The position numbers and the translations under genes are program-made. Below the pieces are notes generated by a model. It worked only from the letters and a program-made list of their open reading frames with translations, was not told the DNA's origin and did not search any database. From positions 1,410,001 through 1,474,000 of the forward strand of contig WPIO01000075.1 of assembly GCA_009760855.2 (NCBI GenBank): DNA of 64,000 nt. Direction: 5' to 3'. This document shows positions 35,250 through 47,351 of this stretch, one piece after another (the stretch's first letter is position 1; each line of letters opens with the position of its first letter). This DNA is from Cristatella mucedo (Eukaryota; Bryozoa; Phylactolaemata; Cristatellidae).

Positions 35250-35766
35250 GGTTGATCAACGGATATAGAGCAAGTTCTTACGCTGATTTACAAGGCCCGC
35301 CACGGCTTGGCTCCTCGGTACCTAGCTAAACTGCCGCATCAGTTTCAGCCTCTTCGTGCCCTCAGGTCTTGTATGGACAATAAATTAGCTGTTCCATTCC
35401 TCCGCTTAAAGACCATTGGCGACATAAGCTTTAGCTCTGCAGGTCCTAGATTGTGGAACTCGCTTCCAAAATTCTCACGCAACGACAACTACTCTCCTGC
35501 TGCCGACTATGGTCCATCTTTTTCAGCGGTCCTGAGCAGTTACCTCCATGCCACTCACTACCTCATCTGCTCTCCTGACTCTGCTATGCTTCACACTTTC
35601 TTCTTTTGCGTGAGACGAAGTCTTTTGGCTACTGAGTGAATACCAAAAGCCGCCTAGGCTGTGAGTGCGCCTAGGCTGTGAGTGCGCTATAAAAAACTGC
35701 TGTGTAGCACCCACATAGTCTTTGTGGCTTCGTGGAGTTACAGACGGAAATATGTTACATTAAATT
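35250..35766 (+). mobile_element. LINE B 3' fragment
   Basis: Encodes KARHGLAPRYLAKLPHQFQ, LRSCMDNKLAVPFLRLKTIG and SSAGPRLWNSLPKF, followed by the LINE B 3' UTR and a TTACATTAAATTA end. Same C-terminal fold style as LINE A but a distinct family. One internal 19-bp duplication near 35655-35685 (GCCTAGGCTGTGAGTGCG). Confidence 0.85.
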
Positions 35767-38504
35767 ACGTAACCCTCTGTCTCTTAGACTTCCGCTTCGG
35801 TTGTGGATACCGACGACATGCTAGTCTAAGTTATGTTCACTCGCCGTTGCTGCTGTACTTCTCTGTTTGCGTCATATCTGCATGCATTTGTGCAGCACGA
35901 CAAGTGTATAGCCACGATACAAGATTGAGGTTTAAAGGGCGTATGTCACGAGTCAGTTGGTGCTAGCACCACTAAGAGCGCCGTATTTTTTATCTAGTTC
36001 TGTTCGGACGTAGAAGCCACTTTAACCAGTTTTAAAATCTTACTCAGACAAAAGTTGGTGACGTAAATGGCCTTGAGTTGTATAAGAATGATCTAAACTC
36101 ACAAGTTTGGGCATATAATTGATGCGTATAATTGATGACATACCGGCGAGACGTTCGATTATTATCGAGGTACGTCTTCTAAACTACAAGTGCCGAACAG
36201 CCTAAGTTTTTATGATGCAACTGTCACTCAAAGCCAAATTCAAGCCGACGGAGTCACCCTTCCACAGATAACCTTCACATTTTTTGCTAACTTCAACAGG
36301 CCGCATCATCTAGTTGCGTTGGCAAAGGATAAGCAGCTCATTGCAGACATCGGAGCTACTTTGACCCAGGGAAAATCGAAAATAGACTTGCGGATACATA
36401 AAAATACACGTGCTTACACTAAGATCGCTTGCAGGGTCCAAACATGCGTTCTTCCACAATATTTATTACACTGGTCTCGTAATATTGACGTCAAGTAAGG
36501 CTTAGGAATCGCTCCTCTGAGACGGCCTCAGATCACGTACTATTCTGATAAGCGAGCTATTAAAACCACTCACAGGCATACATTCTAAATGAGCTTGCTT
36601 AATTCTAAGACTTTCTGCGATTATCAGCGAACGGCAGGAGGGATTTGCTTCCAAGGTAGGCTCTTACCGGTTGTCGGCTAATAAAGACACCTCTAACAGC
36701 TCACTGGCTGCGGCTAGTAACACGAGTTGCTGCGGCTAGGATAATGCTAGAATCTCGGCGCCAGCTTTCGTGGCTAATACTTGACACTTGCCCCTCATTT
36801 GAGCTACATGGCAACTCGATCGACTCGTCTGCCGGCGGATCTATTGAGTCCGCCATTTCCAAGTGGCAGACCGAGAGCTGCCATTATCGGCCAGTCGCTC
36901 CAGTTGCTCTGTCGAATTTAGCCCGTCCTCGAATCCAGTTCTGGCAGCGTGTGTCTGCCCAGTCCGTGACGCTCAGGCGGTGTCACCGACTGGCTACTGC
37001 TTCAAGGGAGCTAAGAGATGGCATGTGTCGGTCCAGTTCGGCGCTGGCCTCGGGGGTCGGCCCTCATTTCCGCCAAACTCGATGTCTCTGACGTCACAGG
37101 GAGCTGATTTAAGGCCGCACGGCTGCTGCTAAGTAAAGCTGCAAACTTTCATTTGATTTGTCCAAAACTTGACGGAGAAACTTCCGGCAGCTCTGTAACA
37201 TTATCGGACATCCAGCCGAGTTGCTAATGTTCGAGAGCACTGACTAACTCGAGCACTGACTACTCGAGCCCTGCTGACTATGCGAGCACTGACTACGCGA
37301 GCACTGCCGGTCGATCGAACTGCTTTGCCCTACAACAACTCAGCGGGCGACTCAAACGTTGAGTGGGCAATCCAGCCATGTCATGAATTCACCAATTAAG
37401 ATTGAAGAAGGTGGCCCCTGGGCTGGCCGATGGCCAACGAGGCCCCGGCTCCAGACGGGCGTGGCCGAGCCGGTGTGTACGCCCTCTCAAAATCGCCGTC
37501 CGAAGCCGAGTGAAATTTAGGTCGACCGTCACCGCCGCACTGCCGGACACTAGCGTCGATCAGCTAGAGTAAGTAGCTCGGCCGTCGAAGGCCAATGCTG
37601 GCGGTGCGCTGTGGCCATGCTGCACGCAGCACGTTAGGCAGGTTATCAGGCGGCTGCAGTCATGCTTCCTCCCCTCCTCCTCAACCCCAAATTTCGCCAT
37701 ACCAGCTGCACCTTTGTGAATCCGTTCGATACGGACCCTATGTTTTCTCAGTGTCAATTCCCCACTCTTACGCTGACGGTTCATAGCGAGACCTTGACCC
37801 GGGGAGTTTTTTCTCGAATGTTGGCTTCTCTGGCAACTAACGGGTGAGATGAAATAGGCAGTGAGTTCGTCGGAGTGAAACCTCGGTTGCTGTAGTGATA
37901 CGACGAGCTTCGCACACGCCGGCGATGACGTGGGCATGGCCCCTGGGGTGGAGTGCGTACTGAGGCAGTAATCAAAGTGATCGATTGGAGAGCCTACGCA
38001 AACCTGCGACTCTTCGAATCGGCACTAGCCGAGCTGCCTAGCTGTGGGCGTTAAGGAATCTCGAGATCCACCCTAGGTACGATCGGCGACGAAATCGCCA
38101 TCTGACTTTTGAATGGTGGCTAGCCGCTGTGGTAACTGAATTTGTTAGCAAGGATCGAGGGCTAGGTCGTGTGATGACGCTGGGTACGCAGGTTTTGTCT
38201 GCTAGTACCGTGTTAAAGCGGTCGCTAGGCTTCAGCGCGTCACGTGACATACACTTAAGTCAATGATGCGTCGAGGAAAGAAGCCATCGAAAGCTTATGG
38301 CATAAGCAATATGGAATTGGTTAAGCACGCAAACAAAATAAAATAAATTTTCTACACGACGCCTTTTAAAATGACAACAGTTTACATATGCAGCCAGAAG
38401 TTTTGAAAACTTTTCTACGACCTGTAGAAGGTTACGCAATATTTTGCAAAATCTGTTTACCCAGAATTTGTCCTTCACCCTCCCTAGTATGAGGTTGGGC
38501 GAAT
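35767..38504. other. Unassigned sequence with a short tandem array
   Basis: No recognisable gene. Frames at 36190-36498 (+, 102 aa) and 36744-37091 (+, 115 aa) have no identifiable domain. A CGAGCACTGACTA-type array of 4-5 units lies at 37231-37312. Confidence 0.4.
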
Positions 38505-39010
38505 ATGAGGCCTACTGTTGGAGGGATTCTTCAATGGCGAAATTTGCTAATAGAAACTGCGAAGCCTTAAAGGGACATCAGACCATTTTTAGAAACCACG
38601 GAATCAGCGTAGGATTCGCTAAATAATGACCCAGTGCCCATCCTTCCTCCCTCAGTGGACGGGCGAGCTCCTCGGAGCTTCGCCCGGGCAGTGAGTGAAT
38701 ATCGGTAAACTTCTCAGGAGTGCTGCTGAAAGGCAAAGTTTCTCTGCTCTTTCCGCTCGATCTCTCGGCCGCTCTTTTATTGAAGTTGATCGGAGAGCTC
38801 TCACTTGTGCACCTGCGCACCATATCGCGAAAGTACTGCTCTTCAATGAAACGTCGTTTCTCATGGAAACATAGTAGTACGCATATGCAAACTTTGCTAC
38901 TGTCTTCCTTGAGCCTGTAAAACATTGACGTACGCCAGAAGTCTACTCTAAATTTACCTTTTAAAAAAAACTTATACTTCCCTCTTGTCTGTACAATTTC
39001 CCAGCGCACA
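38505..39010 (-). other. Unassigned 143-residue open frame
   Basis: The minus-strand frame 39009-38578 (MRWEIVQTRGKYKFFLKGK...) is basic and hydrophilic, with no recognised domain. The region includes AAGGGACATCAGACCATTTT, the kind of phrase sometimes found in small repeat elements. It could be an unknown repeat or a chance frame. Confidence 0.2.
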
Positions 39011-39237
39011 ATATGGGCTTTTTTATAGTGTGCATTTACACAGCTTTCTATTGACTATTTTCAGCCATCTAGCGGACCAAGTTCTATTGTGTCATTGATA
39101 GCTCTTAGCGCTAAACTAGCTCTTTAATAGCTAAAAAATATCTTAAGTTGAATGATGATACAATTAACTTAATAGCTGTGGGTAACACGATTTCCAGTCT
39201 GAATCTAGCCGGCTTGTCGTTAGTATGTCCAAACATA

Positions 39238-39665
39238 ATTCCACAAAGCCATGCTGACTGAGTGTATGTTACTCAAGAGCGTTTTATAAAGGACAATTAA
39301 AGTTTGAGTGGTTTTCGGTGATCATACGGCAGCCAAAAGTCTTCATCTCACACAACAAAGAGAAAGTAAGAAGCGTAGTAGCTGAGTCGGGAGGGAAGTC
39401 GAAGTAGTTGAGGCAGCCTAACAGTAGCAGTTTAGGATGGAAGGAATGGCTGTGCCACAGTCGACAGCAGGACACTAGATCTATCTCGTCTCGTTATAAT
39501 CCTGGAAGTGTGCTCTGCATCCTGGAGCCTGAAAAGCAGCTGCTTCTATAGCCAACGGTCAACCGGCGTAGGAGCGGAGCAGCTCATGTTTCGCCCTTGG
39601 ATGGCCCGACGGCACGAGGAGGCTGAAACCGGTGCAGCAGTGCAGCTAGGTATGAAAGAGCCAAG
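39238..39665 (-). mobile_element. LINE B 3' fragment
   Basis: Diverged LINE B block (CACAACAAAGAGAAAGTAAG; GCACGAGGAGGCTGAAACCG) truncated near 39665. Confidence 0.75.
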
Positions 39666-40630
39666 CAGTGGCGAGCCGTGTATGTCGGCAGCGCTTGTTG
39701 AGCCAGACCTGCACAGGCGTTTTGGGTCGTACAATGCGACGGCCACGATAGTAGGGGCACATTTTCGCGATCCAGATACCAGCAGGTTGGTTCTCGCTGC
39801 CCGCGGTGCGTCGGTGAAGCATCGTAACTGCTCGTTCTCATTTCGTTCCCCAGGAAATTTTCTCATTTTTTTCCAGGAAATCTCTTTCCAGGACGCCCAA
39901 TGAGGGGGACCCTTGCTCAGCTCATCGCATTATGATCGCAATCCTCGCCACTGCAATGGGTTGTCGAAGCCTTCTCAACGGTTGGCTGATTGGGAGTGGC
40001 TAGGACGGAACAGAGAGCAGTCTGGTGGATGAGCTGATGGTTCGTAGTCAGCATTCCGTGCATTAAACTCTTGATGCATATCAGACTTGCCAGGTGCTAA
40101 ACTTGCTACCTGGCTCGAATCAATTGTAGGCTTCTAAAGAAGAAAGCCCTACTAGCCGGCGTCTCTAAACTGTCGCACTGGAGTATAGGGCCAGGTTCAT
40201 CATTTTGATTTGAGAGCTACGATCTTATGTCAGACGATATGCCTCAGTCAGTGCTAAGCGAACCGATGTGCTGCAGTAATCGTCCTTGTGGAGGACTTAC
40301 AGTTGGACAGATTTTGGGTTACAAACGAAAGCGGTTGTGGGCTATGCCGGCCTTGTTTGAGAGAGTACAGCACTAGGACTACAGAGGAGATTGAGGTATT
40401 TTATGTTGCGAAGATAAAAATCGAGAAAGTGTTTGAGAATTGATCATGACAGATCGGATGCAGGAATTGTCGCATATATAATTTGTATTGTTTCAATATT
40501 AAAAAAGAGAAAACTATTAAAGGCAGTTTTTTATCCAATTTGGATATGTTAGGCCACAGGCTTTCGCAGATAAATGTTTTACTTGTTAGCAAAGATATAT
40601 CGTAGCTGCCAATTTCAATATAGCATGGTA
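39666..40630. other. Unassigned sequence
   Basis: No recognised feature. Confidence 0.4.
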
Positions 40631-40631
40631 T

Positions 40632-41130
40632 TTCTTTATGTATTGTAATGTAGTATAATGTAATACTCCTCCGTCTGTAACTTTACAAAGCCATAGAGAA
40701 TACGTGGATGTTAAGCAGGAAAGTTGTATATAGGACACTCAGCGGCTTTCGGTACGAATTCGGTAGCCAAAAGACTTCATCTCACACAACACAGAGAAAG
40801 TGGGAAGCATGGCTGAATCTTGAGTGCAGTGGAGGTAGTGAATAGTGTGGAAGTAGCATCTCAGGACGGCTGGAAGCTTTCCGCTGTCGGCAGCATGAGA
40901 GTAGATGACGTTGCATAAGAAGTATGAAAGGGATTTCCGCAGCCTCGGACCTGCAGAGCAAAAGCTTCTGTAGCCAGTGGTCATTAAGCGTAGTAATGAA
41001 ACAGCTAATTTATTTTCCACAGAGGACATTCGGGCACGAGGAGGCTGAAATTGGTGCAGCAGTTCAACTAGGTTTGACGGATCTAATTCGTAGCGTTCCT
41101 TGTGGACTAGCATACGAACTTTGCTTTGTA
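40632..41130 (-). mobile_element. LINE B 3' fragment
   Basis: Tail ATTGTAATGTAGTATAATGT, the 3' UTR block and diverged coding (ELLHQFQPPRARMSSVENKLAVSLLRL, SAGPRLRKSLS). Confidence 0.8.
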
Positions 41131-41745
41131 CCAGTTGATCAACCAGCAGTATATCGGTTCTCTGTGGATGTTGATCATTTGTCTGATTTTTGGAAAGTCC
41201 TAATACCAATAATTTTATAATAGCTCATTTATGTAGCATCCACAGTTAAAATAAATTTATCCATGGGCTTTATAGTTGGTCAGAAAGGAAGCCACGGTCG
41301 GTGGTTATTGACATGCAAGCTAAGCGCTCAAACAAGCAAGCAAAAGCAGTCAAAAACGACATTCTGGGAAACCACCGGTCAATATGACCCAACCTTGGTT
41401 AAGTTTCGTAAGACGCGGTGACAGATGCGCACTTGGCTATACAAAAAACGCATGGGAAAAACACAGTAAACTCGCTGGTGCGTCGAAAATTCGTGGGTCA
41501 AACACTTGCGTCTTGGTTGAGTAATAAAAGACGCAAAGTCATTGCAAGTGGTAACAGAAATCAGAAGCGAGTGCTAGACTTTTGATTTAAATGAAACAAA
41601 TGTTCGAAATCCAAGTGATTTTAGTTCATCATTTAATTAGGAGTCGTGACGATAATTGTGTTTGCTGCAAGAGCGCAGGGGACGAGCACGGAGATCAGAG
41701 TGCAGGCAGACTGGAGAGTGATGGAGGCGAGTGCATCGGCTATCG
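41131..41745. other. Unassigned sequence
   Basis: No recognised feature. Confidence 0.4.

Positions 41746-41748
<3 letters not shown>

Positions 41749-41838
<90 letters not shown>
41749..41838. repeat. (GA)n microsatellite
   Basis: About 45 uninterrupted GA units. Confidence 0.97.
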
Positions 41839-41839
<1 letters not shown>

Positions 41840-41844
<5 letters not shown>

Positions 41845-42910
41845 ATCTCGGAGTCAGATGCATACTTGAGGGAGCCAGCAAAGGCCTGACAGGATTGGTG
41901 TATTGTGGCAGCTATGCCATTGAAGACGGACCAGAAGAGCTGCCGAGTTGTGGTCCAGTTGGAGACAATTAATGGGCACAAGCCAGGCATCATGATTAAA
42001 GAGAATTGTTGTAGTCTAGATGCGCTGCCACGTATCCGTGTACGAGGTAGTTTGGCTGTCTTGCTAGTACGTAAGAAGGCCCTGATTTTGGCAGTTTTTT
42101 CCGCAGTTGGCCGACTTCTCAGGGGGAGGCACAGTGTCTGTTCAACGACATGACGTTTTGGAATAGAACACCCTGATTACTGGTAAAAATCACTGTATTG
42201 ATGCTGTATGAATACATTTTGATTATGAGGTAGTCCATATTAATTTAGTCGATTTTAAGGATTCGCTGAGTGATTCGGAGCATGACTGCGAACGGTCGTC
42301 AAGCAAAGAATAGAGCTGTTGCTACTGCATTGAAATAAACGCTAAGGCTGTTTTTGGTCATGACGTTTGATAGATGGAGAGTGTAGAAGTTAAAAGAAGA
42401 AGACTCTAACATTGAACCCTGAACAATAACAAAGTTAAAAGACACGCCGGGTGACGTACAGACACTTAAATCTGCACTCTTAAGACATTCACTGTATTAG
42501 TACCCTTCGCAGCGTACGCTGTGATAGTAACACCTAGACGAATCTTGTGGTGCTCTAATGAACAAAGCATTGCACTTTACATTCTGTTTTAACCAGTGGG
42601 GATAGCTAAGTGACGTCCTGAGGAAAGCAGTCAAGCGGGAACCTGACTCAAGGCTGAAATATTGTCTGCTTCGAGTGCATTTATTTCGATTGAAATTGCT
42701 CTCGCTGGATGGTGGAGAGCTGAGAAATGCCCGTCACTCACGAGCAGATGCACCATGCGAATCTGCCGAGTGAGGCCTTTCAGCTTAAGGGTCACGTCAG
42801 GCTCACCAGAAAAATCTCGACGTCAGTTTATGCTTTGATAAGAGGCGATAGAGGAAAGATGGTGCAAGAGTGCAGTTGAGGCGCTCACGATTAATATGCC
42901 TAGCTGAAGA
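41840..42910. other. Unassigned sequence, possible very old LINE
   Basis: Phrases such as GAACCCTGAACAATAAC near 42414 faintly recall the antisense GVPQGS region of LINE A, but no frame or order supports it. Confidence 0.25.
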
Positions 42911-42914
42911 TTTC

Positions 42915-43335
42915 TCTAAATAGTATATATAATATATAATAATAATAATACATAATATAAAATAATATATAATTTATAATAATAATACCAAAAACAATAT
43001 AATAAATATAATATAATCTAAAATATAATATAATAAATAATATTAACAAGTAATATGTAATATATATATAAAATATATATATATAATATAATATAATATA
43101 TAATAATAATACCAACAATAATAAAATAAATATAATATAATTTAAAATATAATTTCATAAATAATATTAATAAGTAATTTGTAATACATATATATATATA
43201 ATATAATGTATAATATAATATAATATATAATTTATAATAATAATACCAAAAATAATATAATAAATATAATATAATATAAAATATAATATAATAAATAAAG
43301 TAATAAGTAATATGCAATATATATATATATGTATA
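42915..43335. repeat. AT-rich minisatellite, units of about 124-134 bp
   Basis: AATAATACCA followed by similar A/T text recurs at 42981, 43105 and 43239. Frames through it are Ile/Tyr repeats and not genes. Confidence 0.85.
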
Positions 43336-43339
43336 TAAT

Positions 43340-43620
43340 ATAAAAACGTTGTTGCAGAGGCAAGAAGAAGACGTGCGAGTTGTGAGATACAGAAGTCATG
43401 ACAGGATGCAGCAAATGTGCGTCCAGCTCGGCTATGGTATCCTTAGTGTGTTTGTAGTTTAAAATGATGAGCCAATTAAAGTAGACTAAATAGATTGGTA
43501 GAGGTGCTGGTGTGGTCACCTAAAAAAAGGCTCTGCTGAAGCCGGACACCCAGATTCCATGCTGACGACACCGGAAATGGGCAGGCTCACCGACTCTCCA
43601 GCCGATGCAGGCAACAGGTG
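43340..43620 (-). mobile_element. Ancient LINE A-related fragment
   Basis: On the minus strand the order of phrases (CACCAGCACCTC, GATACC, TTCTGTATCTCACAAC) follows the LINE A LDKDT to RLDFCNSL segment at low identity; an old or sister-family copy. Confidence 0.4.
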
Positions 43621-44963
43621 GGTGCAGGGTGTCGAAAGGTTTTCAAAACGCATACGATTACGAGAGGTTTGAGACATTGATAATGCCACGATGTATGCTT
43701 GTCATTAGGTTCAACTACATGAATTTCATATGACTAAACTATTGACCAGCTTCAGTTATATCTTATTGCTGCCAACGAGTGGCAAGCAGATGTAACTTGC
43801 TTTTGGATCTGCGTATATCCCCAGATGTTTTGATTAGGACTCACGTACTACTTCAAGGAGAAGCAGATGATACAAAAGCACCATGTTAGCTACTGCAAAG
43901 TCAACACCAAACCAGCGCTTATGTGCATAATGATAGATCGCCAACAATGAGCATGCAATTTGTATATTCAGACTATTCTTAAGTAGTAGCTATGGTAGAA
44001 GCAAAATTGAAATTGAGCCGTTCTGGGATAATAGCTCTCAGTTCGTCATAGATCTTCAAAGATGCACAGGTCTCCCTAGAAAATCTATGATCTGTATGAT
44101 CTTAGAAAATAGCAGGGTATGAAAGATTTGTAAGACTAGTAACTGAAAAGCGTGCGTCAGGCACTGGTGCATCGGCGAAGCCCCATCACGTTTCGTCGTT
44201 GCCATATGTGATTCCGATTTCTCGTCTAGAGCTTTTCTCCCTCGTGTCATTAGAAATAGAGGTGAAGCAGGATAGCATCTTCGCTCGCTGAGACTGGAGC
44301 AGAGATGGAGTCGTTTAGTAGCTCTTTTAATAGCTACGCCTAGGGCATAGCTCATGACTTTTGGGACTGAAAAGATACAAAAATGGGACGGCTAAATGGC
44401 TTCGTGTTTTGGAATAGCTCATCAAGGGTGCGGTGCATTCGAAGAAGCAGTGTCTAATAATGGAGTTTGCTCCTAGACTGTCATTACATAAAGCTGAGCA
44501 CGTCATCTTCAGAGAGCTGGTGATAACGAAGCACACATTTTGAAAATTCTCTTAACCGTTTTACTACTCGTTGATAGTCCGTAGCTTAAGCCGTTAGAGA
44601 TATGAGTTTTCAATCTGACATTGTGAGTGAAGCGGCTTTAAAGTACTTCGATTATATGCGACTCTTTTCAACAACAGTGCAATACTGTAGTATTGGTCTC
44701 GTATTTACAGAAATTATCAACCTTTCACGAAGTCGATGACGAACTCAAGTATTATTCTCTAGTGACTTGAACCCTGAAGAAATGTCTGCTGAAGCAATAG
44801 CCCAAGAAAGAAAACGATGTACAAAACGGAGCTAATTTAACAGCGATATGATTTCAGCGTGCTTTTGCACAAGATCGGGCAGTCCAAACCCGATCAGCAT
44901 TAGGCACTAATTCATATCCTCATTGCGACATAAGCAAGGCGCACCATAGAGCTCACATCGACA
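43621..44963. other. Unassigned sequence upstream of the GPCR gene
   Basis: Contains no recognised repeat or exon. It should include the promoter and 5' UTR of the receptor gene, but no clear TATA or initiator could be picked. Confidence 0.4.
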
Positions 44964-45302
44964 ATGGACATCTTTGACAGAAACGAAACGACAGGACCAG
45001 TCGTCAGCAATTGCAGCAATTTATCTTCTGATCGGATGAGTCTGAACACAGTAGAAGAGGAAGTCCTAGGGTGCTCTGTCAGCACAAGCCTCGAATGCAC
45101 CATCAGCTTTTGGATTCACGTGGTGTGCGGTCCCAGTTTGATAATTTTAGGAACAGTCGGAAATGCGCTCACCGTAGTGGTCATGACAAAAACTTACATG
45201 TGCAAGACGACGTTCGGGAACTTGATCGGAGCAATCGCCATTGCCGATATGCTGGTCCTATGGGTTACTCTGCCAAGGCATTTCATTCATTGGATGTGGC
45301 TT
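44964..45302 (+). CDS. Rhodopsin-like GPCR, exon 1 (N-terminus to TM2)
   Basis: First of two coding exons of a cell-surface seven-helix receptor that would signal through G proteins. It encodes residues 1-113, starting MDIFDRNETT, without a signal peptide. The extracellular tail has three N-glycosylation sequons (NET 7-9, NCS 16-18, NLS 19-21). TM1 spans about 48-74 with GN at 66-67; TM2 spans about 84-106 with IAIADMLVLW. After HWMWL the DNA reads CTT|GTAAGT, a consensus donor in phase 0, and the open frame beyond it is intronic. Exon 2 begins at 47352 in the same phase after a 2049-bp intron holding a GA repeat and an old LINE fragment. The other two GPCR loci here share the same exon layout. 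Confidence 0.85.
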
Positions 45303-45945
45303 GTAAGTCGCTTTTTGTGAAAGAACTTATTAGTGCTATTACTAAAGTGTCTGATTTGGTTGCAGGCTTAAACGGATATATATTGTCACACATATTTGTA
45401 TCTTCGAGGTGGGAGAAAAAGGAGAGAAAAGAGCGGGAAAGAGTAATCAGAAAAACACCACACGACTCCTCGCGGTGACATTCAGGAAAAAGCTAAAACA
45501 TTAGGATCTTGCCTGATTCGTAACGTACCTACAATGCGACTGTGTAGTACTTAATCTTTCCGTAGGTTAACAAATTACTAGATAGATGCACACCATTCAT
45601 TGAACGATTCCCGGTGCAGACTAGCGTTTCTTCTTTTGCTGCGTTTTACTTGCCCTAGCAGTGAGCGCTTTGACAGCAGACAGTGCACCGGTTGCATGTG
45701 AACAACTTACAGTTTTTCAGAGTAGGGTTCCTTGCATACATTATTAGCTGCCTCGATATTAGAAATAGTGCGTAAAGCTTAAAAATATCGAGGAGAAAGT
45801 TCAAACCCGTTTCTATTTTGTTAAGGTAGCACTAGTTGTGTCAAAGTCTTGCAAAATATCAAAAACTGAAAGGCACTTATAGAAACATTTCAGTGGCAGT
45901 CGCAAGTGAGAGATTGGTAATAATTTCCTGCCCAAGTTACATCGC

Positions 45946-45949
<4 letters not shown>

Positions 45950-45985
<36 letters not shown>
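45950..45985. repeat. (GA)n microsatellite in the GPCR intron
   Basis: About 18 GA units. Confidence 0.95.
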
Positions 45986-45988
<3 letters not shown>

Positions 45989-46369
45989 TGATTTTCGCTT
46001 AGAGAGTGCACCTTTGGGCAGCAATTCATGTTTCCGTTGTGCCCCAAATGCCAGCTAGCTGCTGCAGTTGCCTTTGGTCACGTGCCTAGTACTATTTTCC
46101 TGCTACATACCGGATACTGTTAAATTAGCTAACCTACTAAAATTGCTCAATCAAACTAAATATAATATAAAATATAATATAATATAAAATAAATATAAAT
46201 ATAAGCAATATCAAAATAAACTAAAATTCAAGCTTGTTAAAGCAGCATCCCAAAAGGCCGAAACTTGCCACTAAGTTAACATAACGGTTAAAATATTTAT
46301 CAATAATGTTTTTTGTCAAGCCTACAGCGGTGAAGTTAGGGTTCACTTGGTAAGCACCAACTATCTAAA

Positions 46370-46795
46370 TCAATGGCTAAAGCATGGCGAGAGGCCTACG
46401 GAGGACAAAAGTGTTACCTGACACCTAGCAGAAAAAAAAGAGGCTCACTGTGGTGCGTGCTACCGGCAATTGTAAGCTGTGCCTCGAACCAGCCTCAAAT
46501 CCTTCTGAGATCTTTGCGTGGTTGCATATGGGATTATATCCCGGAACTCTATCCGACTGAAGTCACGGCATCTCCTGTCTTGACGAAATTAAAAAAAAAC
46601 AAAGAACTTACTTATTTTTCTTAAGCATTGGTTAGATGTGAATGAGTCAGTTTTCCTGTAAATGCTGTCACTGTGCATGGCTAATGCTAATCGTATGGTC
46701 ATGCTTCCTTTACAGCATATGCAAAATTCCCAGAAAGACTATTTATTTCTCTTCGGGAACTATATAGAAGTCCTATTGTTCTTATATTTTTCTAT
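46370..46795 (+). mobile_element. Old LINE A 3' fragment in the GPCR intron
   Basis: Decayed C-terminal and 3' UTR text: CTCAAATCCTTCTGAGA, GACGAAATTAAAAAAAAACA, GCATATGCAAAATTCCCAGA, with a lost tail. Confidence 0.6.
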
Positions 46796-47351
46796 GTAAT
46801 TTCAAGATGTTTTATTATTATCATATATTTAACGATCGACTGACAGGAAACGTTTAATTGCTGCGAAGTACTAGTAGGTGGCTTTTCCCACTGGTTGCTC
46901 TGCGAGTTTAATAAAAAAAAAAAATTTGCTGAGCAGAACTACACAAACAACACAACAGTAGGCCTCAAGAATTGGCGTTAGTCTTAGCGAGTCTCGGCAC
47001 AAATTCTGGAGCCTCTCTTGAGATTAAGGAATTAAATTGCCAGTGCTGCATTCACATCTGTCACTCGGCTAGCGGGAAAAGCCACTTCGCGCACCCACCG
47101 GATGACAGCTTGACCTTCGAACGATGGCTTTTATGGATGCGCGTGCTGTGATTGAGCCAATACGATCTTGGCCGAGCGTCGGCGGCAGCGAGTGCGCTCC
47201 AGCTTTTCGGGACAAACCTGAGCTTGGCGAGTGATTAGCGCTCCGGCGAGCCTGCCAGACACTCGGAGTGCCACTCACTGCTTCGCGACGGTGCCGCCGC
47301 CATTGCCGAGCTAGCTGCCGCCGCCGCAACCCTCTGGGCTTGCTCGCGCAG

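Noticed and set aside
36190-37091. Open frames of 102 and 115 aa
   Set aside because: No recognisable domain, no splice or homology evidence; left as unassigned.
42900-43519. Hydrophobic Ile/Tyr open frames resembling membrane proteins
   Set aside because: Pure consequence of the AT-rich minisatellite.
45303-45478. Extension of the GPCR open frame past 45302 and an overlapping 135-aa frame
   Set aside because: A consensus donor GTAAGT lies at 45303 and the receptor homology resumes only at 47352.
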